DNA of 64,000 nt from Rhodobacter sp. 24-YEA-8 (GCF_900105075.1 NZ_FNSK01000001.1:1625001-1689000); one strand, 5' to 3'. Counted from the first letter of the stretch, positions 18,634-28,386 are shown. Made by a program: numbers and translations. The notes: generated by a model from the letters alone, not told the origin.

Positions 18634-19143
18634 TCATTCCTCATCCACCACCCGGAACAGGTTCGGCACCGCCGGACAGGGCGTCATCTCATTGCCGATC
18701 ACATCCGAAAGCCGCGCCTGGTGCAAAAACACATAGACATTCGCCGAAAGGCTCTGCCAGAGCCGGTTGGTCAGCGACTGCGCCCGCGTGCCAGACGAGC
18801 CCCCCGTGGCGCCTGCGCCGGTATGCATCGCATCGACCGTCTCGTCGACCGCCTGCAGGACCTCGCTCACCCGGATCGAATCCGGTGAACGCGCCAGCCG
18901 GTAGCCGCCGCCGGGCCCCCGCACGGCGTCCACCAGCCCGGCCCGGCGCAGCTTGACGAAAAGCTGCTCCAGATAGGGCAGCGAAATATCCTGACGTTTC
19001 GAAATCTCGGCCAAAGCCACCAGTTCCTCGACTTCCGCCGCCTCCCCGCCCGCCTTTGCCAGCGCCAGTTTCGCCTTCGCCTCACTCATGGCGAGATCGG
19101 CAAGCGCAACCATCGCATACCGGCCCTTCGTCGACAGCTTCAT
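18634..19143 (-). CDS. iscR: Rrf2-family Fe-S regulator IscR, lacking the canonical cysteine ligands
   Basis: 169-residue Rrf2-family repressor at the head of the suf operon. The winged helix is clear (MKLSTKGRYAMVALADLA; ISLPYLEQLFVKLRRAGLV; VRGPGGGYRLA). In classical IscR, three cysteines about 100 residues in, plus a histidine, hold the [2Fe-2S] cluster; here the corresponding stretch VDAMHTGAGATGGSSGTRAQ has none. The only cysteine is near the C-terminus (TPCPAVPN). Rhodobacter sphaeroides IscR is known to work with an unusual ligand set, so cluster binding here may be atypical. Ribosome site TAAGGAG precedes the ATG. It probably represses its own operon. Confidence 0.92.
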   Translation of the reverse strand: MKLSTKGRYAMVALADLAMSEAKAKLALAKAGGEAAEVEELVALAEISKRQDISLPYLEQLFVKLRRAGLVDAVRGPGGGYRLARSPDSIRVSEVLQAVDETVDAMHTGAGATGGSSGTRAQSLTNRLWQSLSANVYVFLHQARLSDVIGNEMTPCPAVPNLFRVVDEE

Positions 19144-19155
19144 CCCAAACTCTCC

Positions 19156-19365
19156 TTAACGAGCGCGCCGCAAGGCTTCGCCGACTGCCCCGAACCGGCC
19201 GCAAGACTGGCCGCAAGACTGGCCGCAAGACTGGCCGCAAGACTGGCCCCGGATCGCCTCCGACGCCCCTTGCGCAAACCCGTCGTCCCCCGGCAATCCG
19301 GCCACATCCCCCCGGGGAACGGGCCATTTCCAGGCAGATCCATTGACGAGCCAGCCCCGGGCCAT
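19156..19365 (-). CDS. Possible leader ORF with four GQSC repeats upstream of iscR
   Basis: A 69-codon open frame in the iscR leader, starting MARGWLVNGS and ending GEALRRAR, with its TAA running into the iscR ribosome site (TAAGGAG). Four 12-nt tandem repeats give GQSC four times in a row. The only nearby Shine-Dalgarno, GAGG, is just 2 nt from the ATG, a poor spacing, and because the repeat is a multiple of three all frames stay open across it. It may be non-coding leader RNA. A cysteine-rich leader in front of cysteine-desulfurase genes would be a plausible attenuator, but that is speculation. Confidence 0.25.
   Translation of the reverse strand: MARGWLVNGSAWKWPVPRGDVAGLPGDDGFAQGASEAIRGQSCGQSCGQSCGQSCGRFGAVGEALRRAR
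19197..19248. repeat. 12-bp tandem repeat, 4.3 copies, in the suf leader
   Basis: Unit GGCCGCAAGACT on the plus strand (GGCCAGTCTTGC on the transcribed strand) occurs four times without mismatch, followed by a further GGCC. It lies between the suf promoter and iscR, in the untranslated leader. Copy number may vary between strains by slippage. Confidence 0.95.
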
Positions 19366-19402
19366 TACCTCAGGTGCAATCCGGGGGACAAGACTTGCCC
19401 CC

Positions 19403-19419
19403 TTTAGAACAGTTCTAAA
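19403..19419. promoter_or_regulatory. Irr-box-like palindrome
   Basis: TTTAGAACAGTTCTAAA is a perfect 8-1-8 inverted repeat and matches the Irr (ICE) motif TTTAGAA-N3-TTCTAAA as I know it from alphaproteobacteria. It overlaps the predicted -10 of the iscR-suf promoter, the right place for repression, and lies 53 nt upstream of the divergent hydrolase gene. Confidence 0.75.
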
Positions 19420-19440
19420 TTACCCGGGCGTTTCAGTCAA
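19412..19440 (-). promoter_or_regulatory. Predicted iscR-suf promoter
   Basis: On the minus strand TTGACT (-35) is separated by exactly 17 bp from TAGAAC (-10). The -10 is weak, but the -35 and the spacing are good. The -10 lies inside the Irr-like box. Transcription from here would give a leader of about 260 nt before iscR. Confidence 0.55.
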
Positions 19441-19472
19441 GTTTCGATCCCGGAGAAATCAGGCGAGAGCGT

Positions 19473-20132
19473 ATGCCCGAAGTTATCTTTGCCGGCCCCG
19501 ATGGACGTCTCGAGGGACGCTACCATGCACAGAAGGAACGCGACGCTCCGATCGCCATCGTTCTGCACCCGCATCCCGCCTATGGCGGCACGATGAACAA
19601 CAAGGTTACCTATAACCTGCATTACGCCTTCTATAATCTGGGCTTCAATGTGCTGCGGTTCAATTTCCGTGGCGTGGGGCGCAGCCAGGGCGAATATGAC
19701 CAGGGCATCGGCGAGCTGTCGGATGCAGCCTCGGCGCTCGACTACCTCCAGTCGATGAACCAGAATGCGAAACATTGCTGGGTCGCGGGCTTCTCATTCG
19801 GCGCCTGGATCGGGATGCAGCTCCTGATGCGCCGCCCCGAGATCACCGGCTTCATCTCGGTGGCACCTCCCGCGAATCTTTACGATTTCAGCTTCCTCGC
19901 CCCCTGCCCTTCGTCAGGTCTCGTGATCAATGGCAGCGCCGATAAGGTGGCCCCGCCGAAAGACACCCGCACCCTCGTCGGCAAGCTGCACGAGCAAAAG
20001 GGCATCACGATCACCCATACCGAGGTCGAGGGCGCCGATCACTTCTTCAAGGATGAAGAAGCGCATATGAAACCGATGATCGAAACGGTTTCGGATTATG
20101 TCAGGCGGCGCATGACCGAAAGCACCCGCTGA
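19473..20132 (+). CDS. Alpha/beta hydrolase (COG2945-like)
   Basis: 219-residue single-domain alpha/beta hydrolase. The oxyanion segment LHPHPAYGGTMNN, RFNFRGVGRSQG, nucleophile elbow GFSFGAW (Ser near residue 107), and the late HFF histidine in VEGADHFFKDEE form the usual fold. Similar to the small YfhR/COG2945 group, which lacks known substrates. It is transcribed away from the suf promoter and overlaps the next gene by 1 nt (TGATG). Confidence 0.85.
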   Translation: MPEVIFAGPDGRLEGRYHAQKERDAPIAIVLHPHPAYGGTMNNKVTYNLHYAFYNLGFNVLRFNFRGVGRSQGEYDQGIGELSDAASALDYLQSMNQNAKHCWVAGFSFGAWIGMQLLMRRPEITGFISVAPPANLYDFSFLAPCPSSGLVINGSADKVAPPKDTRTLVGKLHEQKGITITHTEVEGADHFFKDEEAHMKPMIETVSDYVRRRMTESTR

Positions 20133-20401
20133 TGTCCTTCATCCAGGAGCTTGCCGACCAGCTTGCGAAAGACGTGCTCGCCTCGCAGAACGAATTGCAG
20201 GATGACCGTTTTTACGAACAGGTCGGCAGGGTCCTGGGGGCGGCGTCGCCGACGCTGCAAGAGGCCTATATGACCTCGATCCGCATCCGCCTCGCCGAGG
20301 CGCGCGGCCGTGACTTCCTCACCCGCGCCCTCAGGGCCAAACGCGAGGGCGCCGCCGCCCCGGATGCGCCGCGCGATCTCAGCCCTGGCAGCGGCCACTG
20401 A
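20132..20401 (+). CDS. Small conserved-looking protein of unknown function
   Basis: 89 residues, mostly helical and soluble: MSFIQELADQLAKDVLASQN, then DRFYEQVGRVLGAASPTLQE and a basic helix RIRLAEARGRDFLTRALRAKRE, ending in a Pro/Ala-rich tail. No domain recognised. Its ATG overlaps the hydrolase stop and map follows 23 nt later, so it is surely translated as part of this cluster. Confidence 0.7.
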   Translation: MSFIQELADQLAKDVLASQNELQDDRFYEQVGRVLGAASPTLQEAYMTSIRIRLAEARGRDFLTRALRAKREGAAAPDAPRDLSPGSGH

Positions 20402-20424
20402 CCCCGAAGCGGAACGGTCCGGCC

Positions 20425-21174
20425 ATGACGATCACCCATCAGGACGAACTCGACAGCCTGCGCCATATCGGCCGCATCGTCGCCAATACCTTGCTTGCCA
20501 TGGCCAAAGCGATGGAGCCGGGCATGACCACGCTTGAACTCGACGAGATCGGCGCCCGGCTCCTTGACCGCGAAGGCGCGGTCTCGGCGCCACGCAGCGC
20601 TTACGATTTCCCCGGCGCCACCTGTATCAGCGTCAATGAGGAAATCGCCCATGGCATCCCCGGCCCCCGCGTGATCGCCGCCGGAGACCTCGTCAATATC
20701 GATGTCTCGGCCTCGAAAGACGGGTTCTTCGCCGATACCGGGGCAAGCTGGCAGCTGAAGCCCGAACGCGAGGCGCTGAACCGGCTCTGTCGCGACGGGC
20801 GCCTTGCGATGGAGACCGGCATCAATGAGGTCCGCGCCGGCAAACCCCTCGCAGGCATCGGTAATGCCATTGGCAAATTCGCACAGAAACGCGGCTATAC
20901 GCTGATCCGCAATCTCGCAAGCCACGGCATCGGCCGCAGCCTGCATGAAGAGCCGACCGAAATTGCCACCTGGCCGACCCGCGGCGACCGCCGCCGTATC
21001 GAAAAAGGCCTGGTTCTGACGGTAGAGCCGTTCCTCTCGACCGGCGGTCTCTGGGCCGATGCCGGCGAGGATGGCTGGACGCTGTACAGCGAGCCGATGG
21101 CGCCGGTGGTGCAGTATGAACATACCGTGGTCGCAACCGGGTCGCGGGCCATCATCCTCACTCTGCCCGGCTGA
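20425..21174 (+). CDS. map: Methionine aminopeptidase, type I
   Basis: Removes the initiator methionine from nascent proteins. 249 residues with the five metal ligands of the pita-bread fold in place: Asp in VNIDVSASKDG, Asp in FADTGASW, His in LASHGIGRSLHEEP, Glu in LTVEPFLS and Glu in QYEHTVV. N-terminal zinc-finger extension is absent, as in most bacteria. Third gene of a plus-strand cluster. Confidence 0.95.
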   Translation: MTITHQDELDSLRHIGRIVANTLLAMAKAMEPGMTTLELDEIGARLLDREGAVSAPRSAYDFPGATCISVNEEIAHGIPGPRVIAAGDLVNIDVSASKDGFFADTGASWQLKPEREALNRLCRDGRLAMETGINEVRAGKPLAGIGNAIGKFAQKRGYTLIRNLASHGIGRSLHEEPTEIATWPTRGDRRRIEKGLVLTVEPFLSTGGLWADAGEDGWTLYSEPMAPVVQYEHTVVATGSRAIILTLPG

Positions 21175-21270
21175 GCCGCCCCGCCTGAACCCTCGCGCCT
21201 GATTTTCCGGCCTGATCAGGCCCCGCCTTCCCCCTTGCCAGAATCCGGCCTTTCGCGCGATGACTGCGGC

Positions 21271-21903
21271 ATGGATATTCCGCTCACCACCCCCGTCCCG
21301 CCTGTACAGCCCGCCACCGATCCCCGTCTCGACGCCCAGTTCGCCTTTCTGAACGAGGCCGACCGCCTGAAATCGGTGCTGCGCGCCACCACGCTCTGCG
21401 ATGGATCGAGGCGCGAGAATTCGGGTGAACATTCCTGGCATCTGGCGCTTTATGCCATGGTTCTGGCCGATCAGGCCCCCGAAGGCGTAGAGATCGACCG
21501 CGTCATCCGCATGTTGCTCCTGCATGATCTGGTCGAGATTGACACCGGCGATGTGCCGATCCATTCCGCGAACGGCGCCGCCCATGCCAGCACCGACACC
21601 GTCCTTGCCGAACAGCGCGCGGCCGACCGCATCTTCGGCCTTCTGCCGCCTGACCAGGCATTGGCCTTCCGCGCGCTCTGGGATGAATTCGAGGCGGCCG
21701 AGACCCCGGATGCCGTCTTTGCCAAATCTCTCGACCGGGTGCAGCCGGTCCTCGCCAATCTGCAATCCGGAGGCGGCACCTGGACCACCTATAATGTCAC
21801 CTGGGATCAGCTTGTCGCCCGGGTCGGCCAGAAAATCGCGCGCGGAGCACCCGCGATCTGGGCCTGGGTCAGCCAGAGGGCCAAAGCCTGGTTCACGCCC
21901 TGA
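21271..21903 (+). CDS. HD-domain phosphohydrolase (YfbR-like, COG1896)
   Basis: 210-residue HD-domain protein. Metal ligands: His in GEHSWHLAL, the HD pair in LLLHDLVEIDTGD and a late Asp in KSLDRVQPVL. This layout is that of the COG1896 HD family, whose member YfbR is a 5'-deoxynucleotidase. The start at MDIPLTTPV follows GACTGCGGC; an upstream in-frame start adds twelve residues of doubtful value. Substrate not determined. Confidence 0.83.
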   Translation: MDIPLTTPVPPVQPATDPRLDAQFAFLNEADRLKSVLRATTLCDGSRRENSGEHSWHLALYAMVLADQAPEGVEIDRVIRMLLLHDLVEIDTGDVPIHSANGAAHASTDTVLAEQRAADRIFGLLPPDQALAFRALWDEFEAAETPDAVFAKSLDRVQPVLANLQSGGGTWTTYNVTWDQLVARVGQKIARGAPAIWAWVSQRAKAWFTP

Positions 21904-21927
21904 CGCGCCTCGGACATTCTTGCCCCC

Positions 21928-21960
21928 TCCTTCTGACGCAAATGCCCCCGCCGGAGGCAT
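21928..21960. repeat. Dispersed intergenic repeat, copy C (partial)
   Basis: CTCCTTCTGACGCAAATGCC then CCCGCCGGAGGCATCC. It shares CCCCGCCGGAGGCATCC with copy A and a looser 5' half. It lies just after the HD-domain gene. Confidence 0.4.
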
Positions 21961-22097
21961 CCCCGGCCAGCCGGAAAGCCGCCGGTTCTACAGGCAGTGG
22001 TTGATGAACTTTTTGTATACCATCGCATACCATCTTCCGTGACGCCCGGATTTCCGCTAAATCAGGCCCCAGGCGTAACCCAGTCCAGAAAGGGCGA

Positions 22098-23315
22098 ATG
22101 ATGACCAGGATCAAGGTGGCCAACCCGGTGGTGGAACTTGACGGCGATGAGATGACCCGGATCATCTGGGATTTCATCAAGCAAAAGCTGATCCTTCCCT
22201 ATCTCGATATCGACCTGAAATATTACGATCTTGGCATCGAAGAACGCGACCGCACCGCAGACCAGATCACCGTCGATGCAGCGCATGCGATCCGGAAATA
22301 CGGCGTTGGCGTCAAATGCGCGACCATCACCCCCGATGAGGCACGGGTCGAGGAATTCGACCTGAAGCAGATGTGGAAATCGCCGAACGGCACCATCCGC
22401 AACATCCTGGGCGGCGTGATCTTCCGCGAGCCGATCATCTGCAAAAACGTACCGCGCCTTGTGCCGGGCTGGACGAAGCCCATCGTGGTCGGCCGCCACG
22501 CCTTTGGTGATCAATACAAGGCAACCGATTTCCGCTTCCCCGGGCCGGGCAAGATCACGATGAAATTCGTGGGTGAAGACGGCACCACCCAGGAATATGA
22601 CGTCTTTGACGCGCCCGCCGCAGGCGTCGCGATGGGAATGTACAACCTCGATCAGTCGATCATCGACTTCGCGCGGTCTTCCTTCAATTACGGGCTGATC
22701 AAGGGCTGGCCGGTTTATCTCTCCACCAAGAACACTATCCTCAAGGCCTATGACGGACGGTTCAAGGATCTCTTTGCCAAGGTCTATGCCGAAGAGTTCG
22801 AGGACCAGTTCAGGGCCAGAGGCATCCATTACGAGCACCGCCTGATCGACGATATGGTGGCTTCGGCGCTGAAATGGTCGGGCGGCTATATCTGGGCCTG
22901 CAAGAATTATGACGGCGATGTGCAATCCGACACGGTGGCGCAGGGCTTCGGCTCGCTCGGTCTGATGACCTCGATCCTGCTGACACCTGATGGCAGGACC
23001 GTCGAGGCCGAGGCCGCACATGGCACCGTCACCCGCCATTTCCGCCAGCATCAGGCGGGCAAACAGACCTCGACCAATTCCATCGCCTCGATCTTCGCCT
23101 GGACCGGCGGGCTGAAACACCGCGCCAAGCTCGATGACAATCCGCAGCTGACGCGGTTTGCCGAAACGCTGGAACAGGTCTGTATCCGCACCGTCGAGGA
23201 CGGGTTCATGACCAAGGATCTGGCGCTGCTGGTCGGGCCGGATCAGAAATGGCTGACCACGACGGGTTATCTGGAAAAGGTAGATGAATATCTGAACAAG
23301 GCGCTTGCCGGCTGA
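22098..23315 (+). CDS. icd: NADP-dependent isocitrate dehydrogenase (eukaryote-like type)
   Basis: TCA-cycle enzyme converting isocitrate to 2-oxoglutarate with NADPH. 405 residues, the homodimeric type II form shared with eukaryotes: [20 protein letters not shown] start, [13 protein letters not shown] (substrate phosphate loop), [12 protein letters not shown], and the NADP/isocitrate region [10 protein letters not shown]. Tyr and Lys of KYYDLG and [12 protein letters not shown] are in place. It is monocistronic with a good terminator 26 nt past the stop. Confidence 0.97.
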   Translation: MMTRIKVANPVVELDGDEMTRIIWDFIKQKLILPYLDIDLKYYDLGIEERDRTADQITVDAAHAIRKYGVGVKCATITPDEARVEEFDLKQMWKSPNGTIRNILGGVIFREPIICKNVPRLVPGWTKPIVVGRHAFGDQYKATDFRFPGPGKITMKFVGEDGTTQEYDVFDAPAAGVAMGMYNLDQSIIDFARSSFNYGLIKGWPVYLSTKNTILKAYDGRFKDLFAKVYAEEFEDQFRARGIHYEHRLIDDMVASALKWSGGYIWACKNYDGDVQSDTVAQGFGSLGLMTSILLTPDGRTVEAEAAHGTVTRHFRQHQAGKQTSTNSIASIFAWTGGLKHRAKLDDNPQLTRFAETLEQVCIRTVEDGFMTKDLALLVGPDQKWLTTTGYLEKVDEYLNKALAG

Positions 23316-23340
23316 GTGGCAGAAACTCATCTGTGCGTTG

Positions 23341-23368
23341 GGGCGGTATCAGCGGATGCCGCCCTTTT
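23341..23368 (+). terminator. Terminator after icd
   Basis: Stem GGGCGGTATC / GATGCCGCCC (10 bp, one G-T) with AGCG loop, followed by TTTTCC. Confidence 0.8.
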
Positions 23369-23552
23369 CCATATCCGCACAGGGATCTGGCCTGTCTTAC
23401 GGCCCTGCTGTCTTTCGGGCGATTGCTGAGATGCGCCTCATTTGAGGCATTATTCGGGTCAGGAGCCAGCCTTCGCCACAGGATGCTAACCGCGGCTTAA
23501 GACTGATCTGACAGATTGGGTGTCGCTGCAGCTGACCGGGACGGAGGGTCGG

Positions 23553-24722
23553 ATGAGAACGATCACGGTTCAGGTCTGGACCCTCGACCCCAGCTTCAGC
23601 GTGCAGTCACCCGGCATGGTGATCCGGCCCGATGACTGGAGCGCATCGCCGCAGGACGATTTCGTGGATATGCAGGGACAAGGGGTCGACCTCTCCCCCT
23701 ATCTGCTCAGCGCAGAGCTGACCGATGGCGATGAAAGTCAGATCATCACCTCTGATGAAAGCGACTCTTTTACTGTGGGAGGAACCGCTTATCAGATCTA
23801 CGCCGTTTATAACGGTGACAGCGCGGTGATTGCCGGTGCCACACAAAAGCTGGTGACATTCTACGGCCAGAGCAGCGCAGGCGAGTCGCGGGCGATCGCC
23901 CTGCCGGTCGATGAGGATGGCAAGGTCTCTGCGGCCTATCCCGGCACGATGACAGCAACCAGCTGGCTGTGGGAGCCAAATGAATTCGCGCTGCCATTCT
24001 CCTCAATTCCCTGCTTTGTTTCCGGCACCCTGCTCCGCACGCCCGAAGGGGACTGCCGGATCGATGACCTGCGGGCCGGAAGCCTGGTCATGACCCGTGA
24101 TCACGGCCCCCAGAAAGTCCGCTGGATCGGCGCCGTCACCCTGACCGAGGCGGATCTGCGCCGCGCCCCCGCGCTGCGGCCGGTCATCATCGCCGCCGGG
24201 GCACTCGGTCCGGGCATGCCCTCAACTGAGCTGCGGCTGTCACCGCAGCATCGCGTGCTCCTGCGCTCAAAAATCGCCGCGCGGATGTTTGGCGCAGAGG
24301 AAATGCTGATCGCCGCAACCCGCCTCATCGGCCAGGACGGGATTTCGCTGGCCGCCGGGACCGGCCCGGTCACCTATCTCCACCTGATGTTCGATCAGCA
24401 TGAGCTGCTGTTCTCGAACGGCGCAGAAGCCGAAAGCCTCTATCTCGGGACGGAAGCGGCAAAGGCCTTGCCCGCCACCGCCCTGCATGAAATCCTGGAC
24501 CTGTTTCCCGGCATTCGCCCCGGCACATCCAAGCCGGCCCGCCCCTTCCTGGCCGGCAATAAGGCGCGGATGCTGGTGCAGCGCCACCGTCTGAATCGCA
24601 AACCCCTGGTCGAAGCTGCGCGCAGGCCGATGCAGATACCGCCCGGAACGCGCCACACTCTGACGCCCGCAGAGCAGCTTCAGCACCGCCCGGATTGCCA
24701 TTCAACTATGCCCGCCAGATAG
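23553..24722 (+). CDS. Hint-domain protein
   Basis: 389-residue protein with a Hint (hedgehog/intein-like) domain in its second half. The domain begins at CFVSGTLLRTPEGD, whose Cys is the expected nucleophile, continues with IDDLRAGSLVMTRDHG and QKVRWIG, and contains SPQHRVLL. The N-terminal half has acidic beta-rich sequence without a recognised domain. Many Rhodobacteraceae encode several such proteins, often linked with secreted RTX-type proteins; their role is unclear. The start is the ATG preceded by GGAGGG; a GTG 33 nt upstream is less likely. Confidence 0.85.
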   Translation: MRTITVQVWTLDPSFSVQSPGMVIRPDDWSASPQDDFVDMQGQGVDLSPYLLSAELTDGDESQIITSDESDSFTVGGTAYQIYAVYNGDSAVIAGATQKLVTFYGQSSAGESRAIALPVDEDGKVSAAYPGTMTATSWLWEPNEFALPFSSIPCFVSGTLLRTPEGDCRIDDLRAGSLVMTRDHGPQKVRWIGAVTLTEADLRRAPALRPVIIAAGALGPGMPSTELRLSPQHRVLLRSKIAARMFGAEEMLIAATRLIGQDGISLAAGTGPVTYLHLMFDQHELLFSNGAEAESLYLGTEAAKALPATALHEILDLFPGIRPGTSKPARPFLAGNKARMLVQRHRLNRKPLVEAARRPMQIPPGTRHTLTPAEQLQHRPDCHSTMPAR

Positions 24723-24817
24723 TGATCTGCCCCTCAACGCCAGCTCTGCACGAAACCGCATTTCCAAATCCGGATTTCTCCTGTATTTGCGGCACCGCAG
24801 CAAACAGGTAGAGCTTA

Positions 24818-26635
<1,818 letters not shown>

Positions 26636-26662
26636 TCTCAGGGCTGACGCCCGACGTAACCC

Positions 26663-26692
26663 GGCCGGCAGAGGACCCCTCCTCCGCCGGCC
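26663..26692. terminator. Strong hairpin after typA
   Basis: GGCCGGC and GCCGGCC arms with an inner GAGGA/TCCTC stem and a CCCC loop. It lies 27 nt past the typA stop but lacks a U tract, so termination is probable only by position. It is also the left edge of the degraded mobile region. Confidence 0.45.
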
Positions 26693-26881
26693 GTATCCAT
26701 TCTGCCGCCGGTCCATCGCAGCGGATACACCGGTGCTTCGCCTGTCGGGCGTCCTCTTAACTCTCTGACCTTTGGAGTGCCGGAGGTATCGCGGCCCGGC
26801 TTCCACGCACAGGAATCAGACGCCCCCGCGCAGCCCGCCGCAAGATCCACAGCGCTGGAAGCCTTCTTGTGATTACAGGAC

Positions 26882-27049
26882 ATGCTGCCCCCATCGCCCG
26901 GCGACAGGTTCACGGGTGGCGCGGTCGAGGCCTGGTATCTCAACGTCGAGGCAGAGGTGCGTTATTGGGAAGACGGCACGATCAACGGCCAGCCCGACAA
27001 TGACGATGCAACCCTCGAGGTCAACATGATCGCGCTTGGGATGAGCTGA
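26882..27049 (+). CDS. Small protein of a prophage-like remnant
   Basis: 55-residue acidic protein: MLPPSPGDRFTGGAVEAWYL, then NVEAEVRYWEDGTING and PDNDDATLEVNMIALGMS. An in-frame TGA lies four codons upstream, so the start is close to certain if it is translated. AGGA just before the ATG is a close-set ribosome site. No family recognised; position suggests it belongs to the decayed element that ends at the broken integrase. Confidence 0.5.
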   Translation: MLPPSPGDRFTGGAVEAWYLNVEAEVRYWEDGTINGQPDNDDATLEVNMIALGMS

Positions 27050-27180
27050 CCAGTTTAGCAGGCGCGAACGGCATGCCTGCCCCGCGCCTACTCCCCCGGT
27101 GGCGCCCTGCCAGGTGACCACCGGGGTTTCTACCCCGACCGGGGCGGCGGGTGATCCGCCCCAACCTCCCTGTTGGACCT

Positions 27181-27206
27181 CTCCCGGCCAGATCAAAGGC
27201 CGGGAG
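27181..27206 (+). terminator. Hairpin, possible terminator in the remnant element
   Basis: CTCCCGGCC-AGATCAAA-GGCCGGGAG (9-bp perfect stem) followed by CCTTTTCCC. It separates the 55-residue gene from the genes downstream. Confidence 0.5.
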
Positions 27207-27230
27207 CCTTTTCCCGGAGCAGCCATATAA

Positions 27231-27428
27231 ATTCTGCCTGAGACGCGCTTCCGCAATGCCGTTGTCGCGAATTTGCAGGCACCACCGGGCAACTTCTTCT
27301 TTCCCGGTGAGGTCCTCAAGCTGGTGAGGCTGGCCGAAGATCTGGGCATCGCGGAACCGCTTGCCCGTCAGATCATCACATCCACAGTAGCGCGCCCGCG
27401 TCACCCGATTACCGCGGGGATCGAATAG
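27231..27428 (+). pseudogene. Startless reading frame in the remnant element
   Basis: A 65-codon plus-strand frame without ATG or GTG start, opening right after an in-frame TAA. Its product would contain RFRNAVVANLQAPPGN, FPGEVLKLVRLAEDLGIAEP and end PITAGIE. It ends 4 nt before the next gene, as in a gene cluster, so it may be a 5'-truncated gene. A minus-strand frame over the same DNA (MALFDPRGNRV...) is also open, so the call is weak. Confidence 0.3.
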
Positions 27429-27432
27429 CGCC

Positions 27433-27675
27433 ATGGCTGGCCCCACCCTTCATGGCAACGGTCATCCCTGCCCGGCCGGCGAGCTTCGCCGCGAGGTCGA
27501 GGACAAGACGCTGATCCTGCGCCCCGGGATAGCCTGTAGTGTCTGCAAGGGTGTCGGCAGCCTCGGCTTCACAGAAGCAGAAATCGTAGCCCGCACGGTC
27601 AAAGAAGCGCGCCGCCTCTACTGGCCCGCCTTTGAAGTCCGCGCCACCCGTCAAAATGAAGTCGATCATGCGTGA
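27433..27675 (+). CDS. Small protein of the remnant element
   Basis: 80 residues with three cysteines (GHPCPAG and ACSVCKGVG) that might bind zinc, then a helical stretch FTEAEIVARTVKEARRL. Not recognised. It overlaps the following DUF4326 gene slightly, an arrangement common in phage clusters. Confidence 0.45.
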   Translation: MAGPTLHGNGHPCPAGELRREVEDKTLILRPGIACSVCKGVGSLGFTEAEIVARTVKEARRLYWPAFEVRATRQNEVDHA

Positions 27676-28102
27676 CCACACCCAACCTTCTCGCATCCAT
27701 CTGTCGCGCGCCAAAGGATCGCGCCTGCCGGCCAATACCGTGCGCTGCGACCGCAGTACCATCCTCGGCAATCCATGGGTGCCGGGAGAGAACGGTGGCC
27801 TGCGCATCCCGAACGGATCGCTGCAGGGCAAAATGGACTGGTATCCGCCGATCCCCACGACCGAGATCCTCACGGTCGAGCGCGCCGTTGCACTTCTCGC
27901 CGAATGGCTCCTCACTGAGAACTCGTCTCTGCCAGCTGGTCTGAGCGACACAGATGTGACCCGCTGCATTGACGCCCTCGAAGAGCTGCGCATCGCTGTG
28001 CTGGACCGCCTGCCCGCCCTGCGCGGTCACAGCTTCACCTGCTGGTGCATGCCGGGCTCGCCCTGCCATGCCGAAACGCTGATGGAGATCGCAAATGGGT
28101 GA
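27668..28102 (+). CDS. DUF4326 protein
   Basis: 144 residues. The N-terminus MRDHTQPSRIHLSRAKGSRL, then STILGNPW, and the C-terminus RGHSFTCWCMPGSPCHAETL match the DUF4326 family with its Cys-x-Cys and Pro-Cys-His cluster, which suggests a metal site. Such genes are common in phages and plasmids of alphaproteobacteria; function is unknown. The central part (about residues 60-115) looks like an insertion absent from the minimal domain. An ATG four codons upstream is an alternative start. Its stop lies inside ATGGGTGA. Confidence 0.78.
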   Translation: MRDHTQPSRIHLSRAKGSRLPANTVRCDRSTILGNPWVPGENGGLRIPNGSLQGKMDWYPPIPTTEILTVERAVALLAEWLLTENSSLPAGLSDTDVTRCIDALEELRIAVLDRLPALRGHSFTCWCMPGSPCHAETLMEIANG

Positions 28103-28200
28103 TCGCATCTTTATGCACAACGGCTATGCGCTTTCGTGCCTAAAAAATGCCCAAATAGAGTGCGTATCTTCGGCTCTCATTACAAGTACGGATGTATATT

Positions 28201-28386
28201 ATGTCAGTGAAACGGATCCTGGATCTCGCCAGCTCTCTCGAATTCTCGGTCGCCAATGCCAGGATGAACAATACGACAATCGCATTGACCCCGGAAGCTG
28301 CCCAGCGGATCGCTTCGGAGCTCTTTATTGCCGCCGAGATCCTGCAGCGGTCCACACCATCAGAGGACGTCAAAAAAGCTGCCTGA
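28201..28386 (+). CDS. Small helical protein of the remnant element
   Basis: 61 residues: MSVKRILDLASSLEFSVANA, then NNTTIALTPEAAQRIASELF and IAAEILQRSTPSEDVKKAA. A compact all-helical protein typical of early phage genes; no family recognised. An in-frame ATG three codons upstream is possible. A longer overlapping frame from 28095 looks much less protein-like and is not annotated. Confidence 0.5.
   Translation: MSVKRILDLASSLEFSVANARMNNTTIALTPEAAQRIASELFIAAEILQRSTPSEDVKKAA

Noticed and set aside
19197..19248. CRISPR-like array
   Set aside because: The 12-bp units are directly adjacent without spacers; it is a plain tandem repeat.
27021..27446. Minus-strand gene MALFDPRGNRV...
   Set aside because: The first half is protein-like, but the rest is low-complexity Gly/Arg sequence over a hairpin; neighbours all lie on the plus strand. 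Left out, with moderate doubt.
27409..27993. Minus-strand 194-codon frame antisense to DUF4326
   Set aside because: Arg/Ser-rich, no domain, and the plus strand has a recognisable DUF4326 protein.
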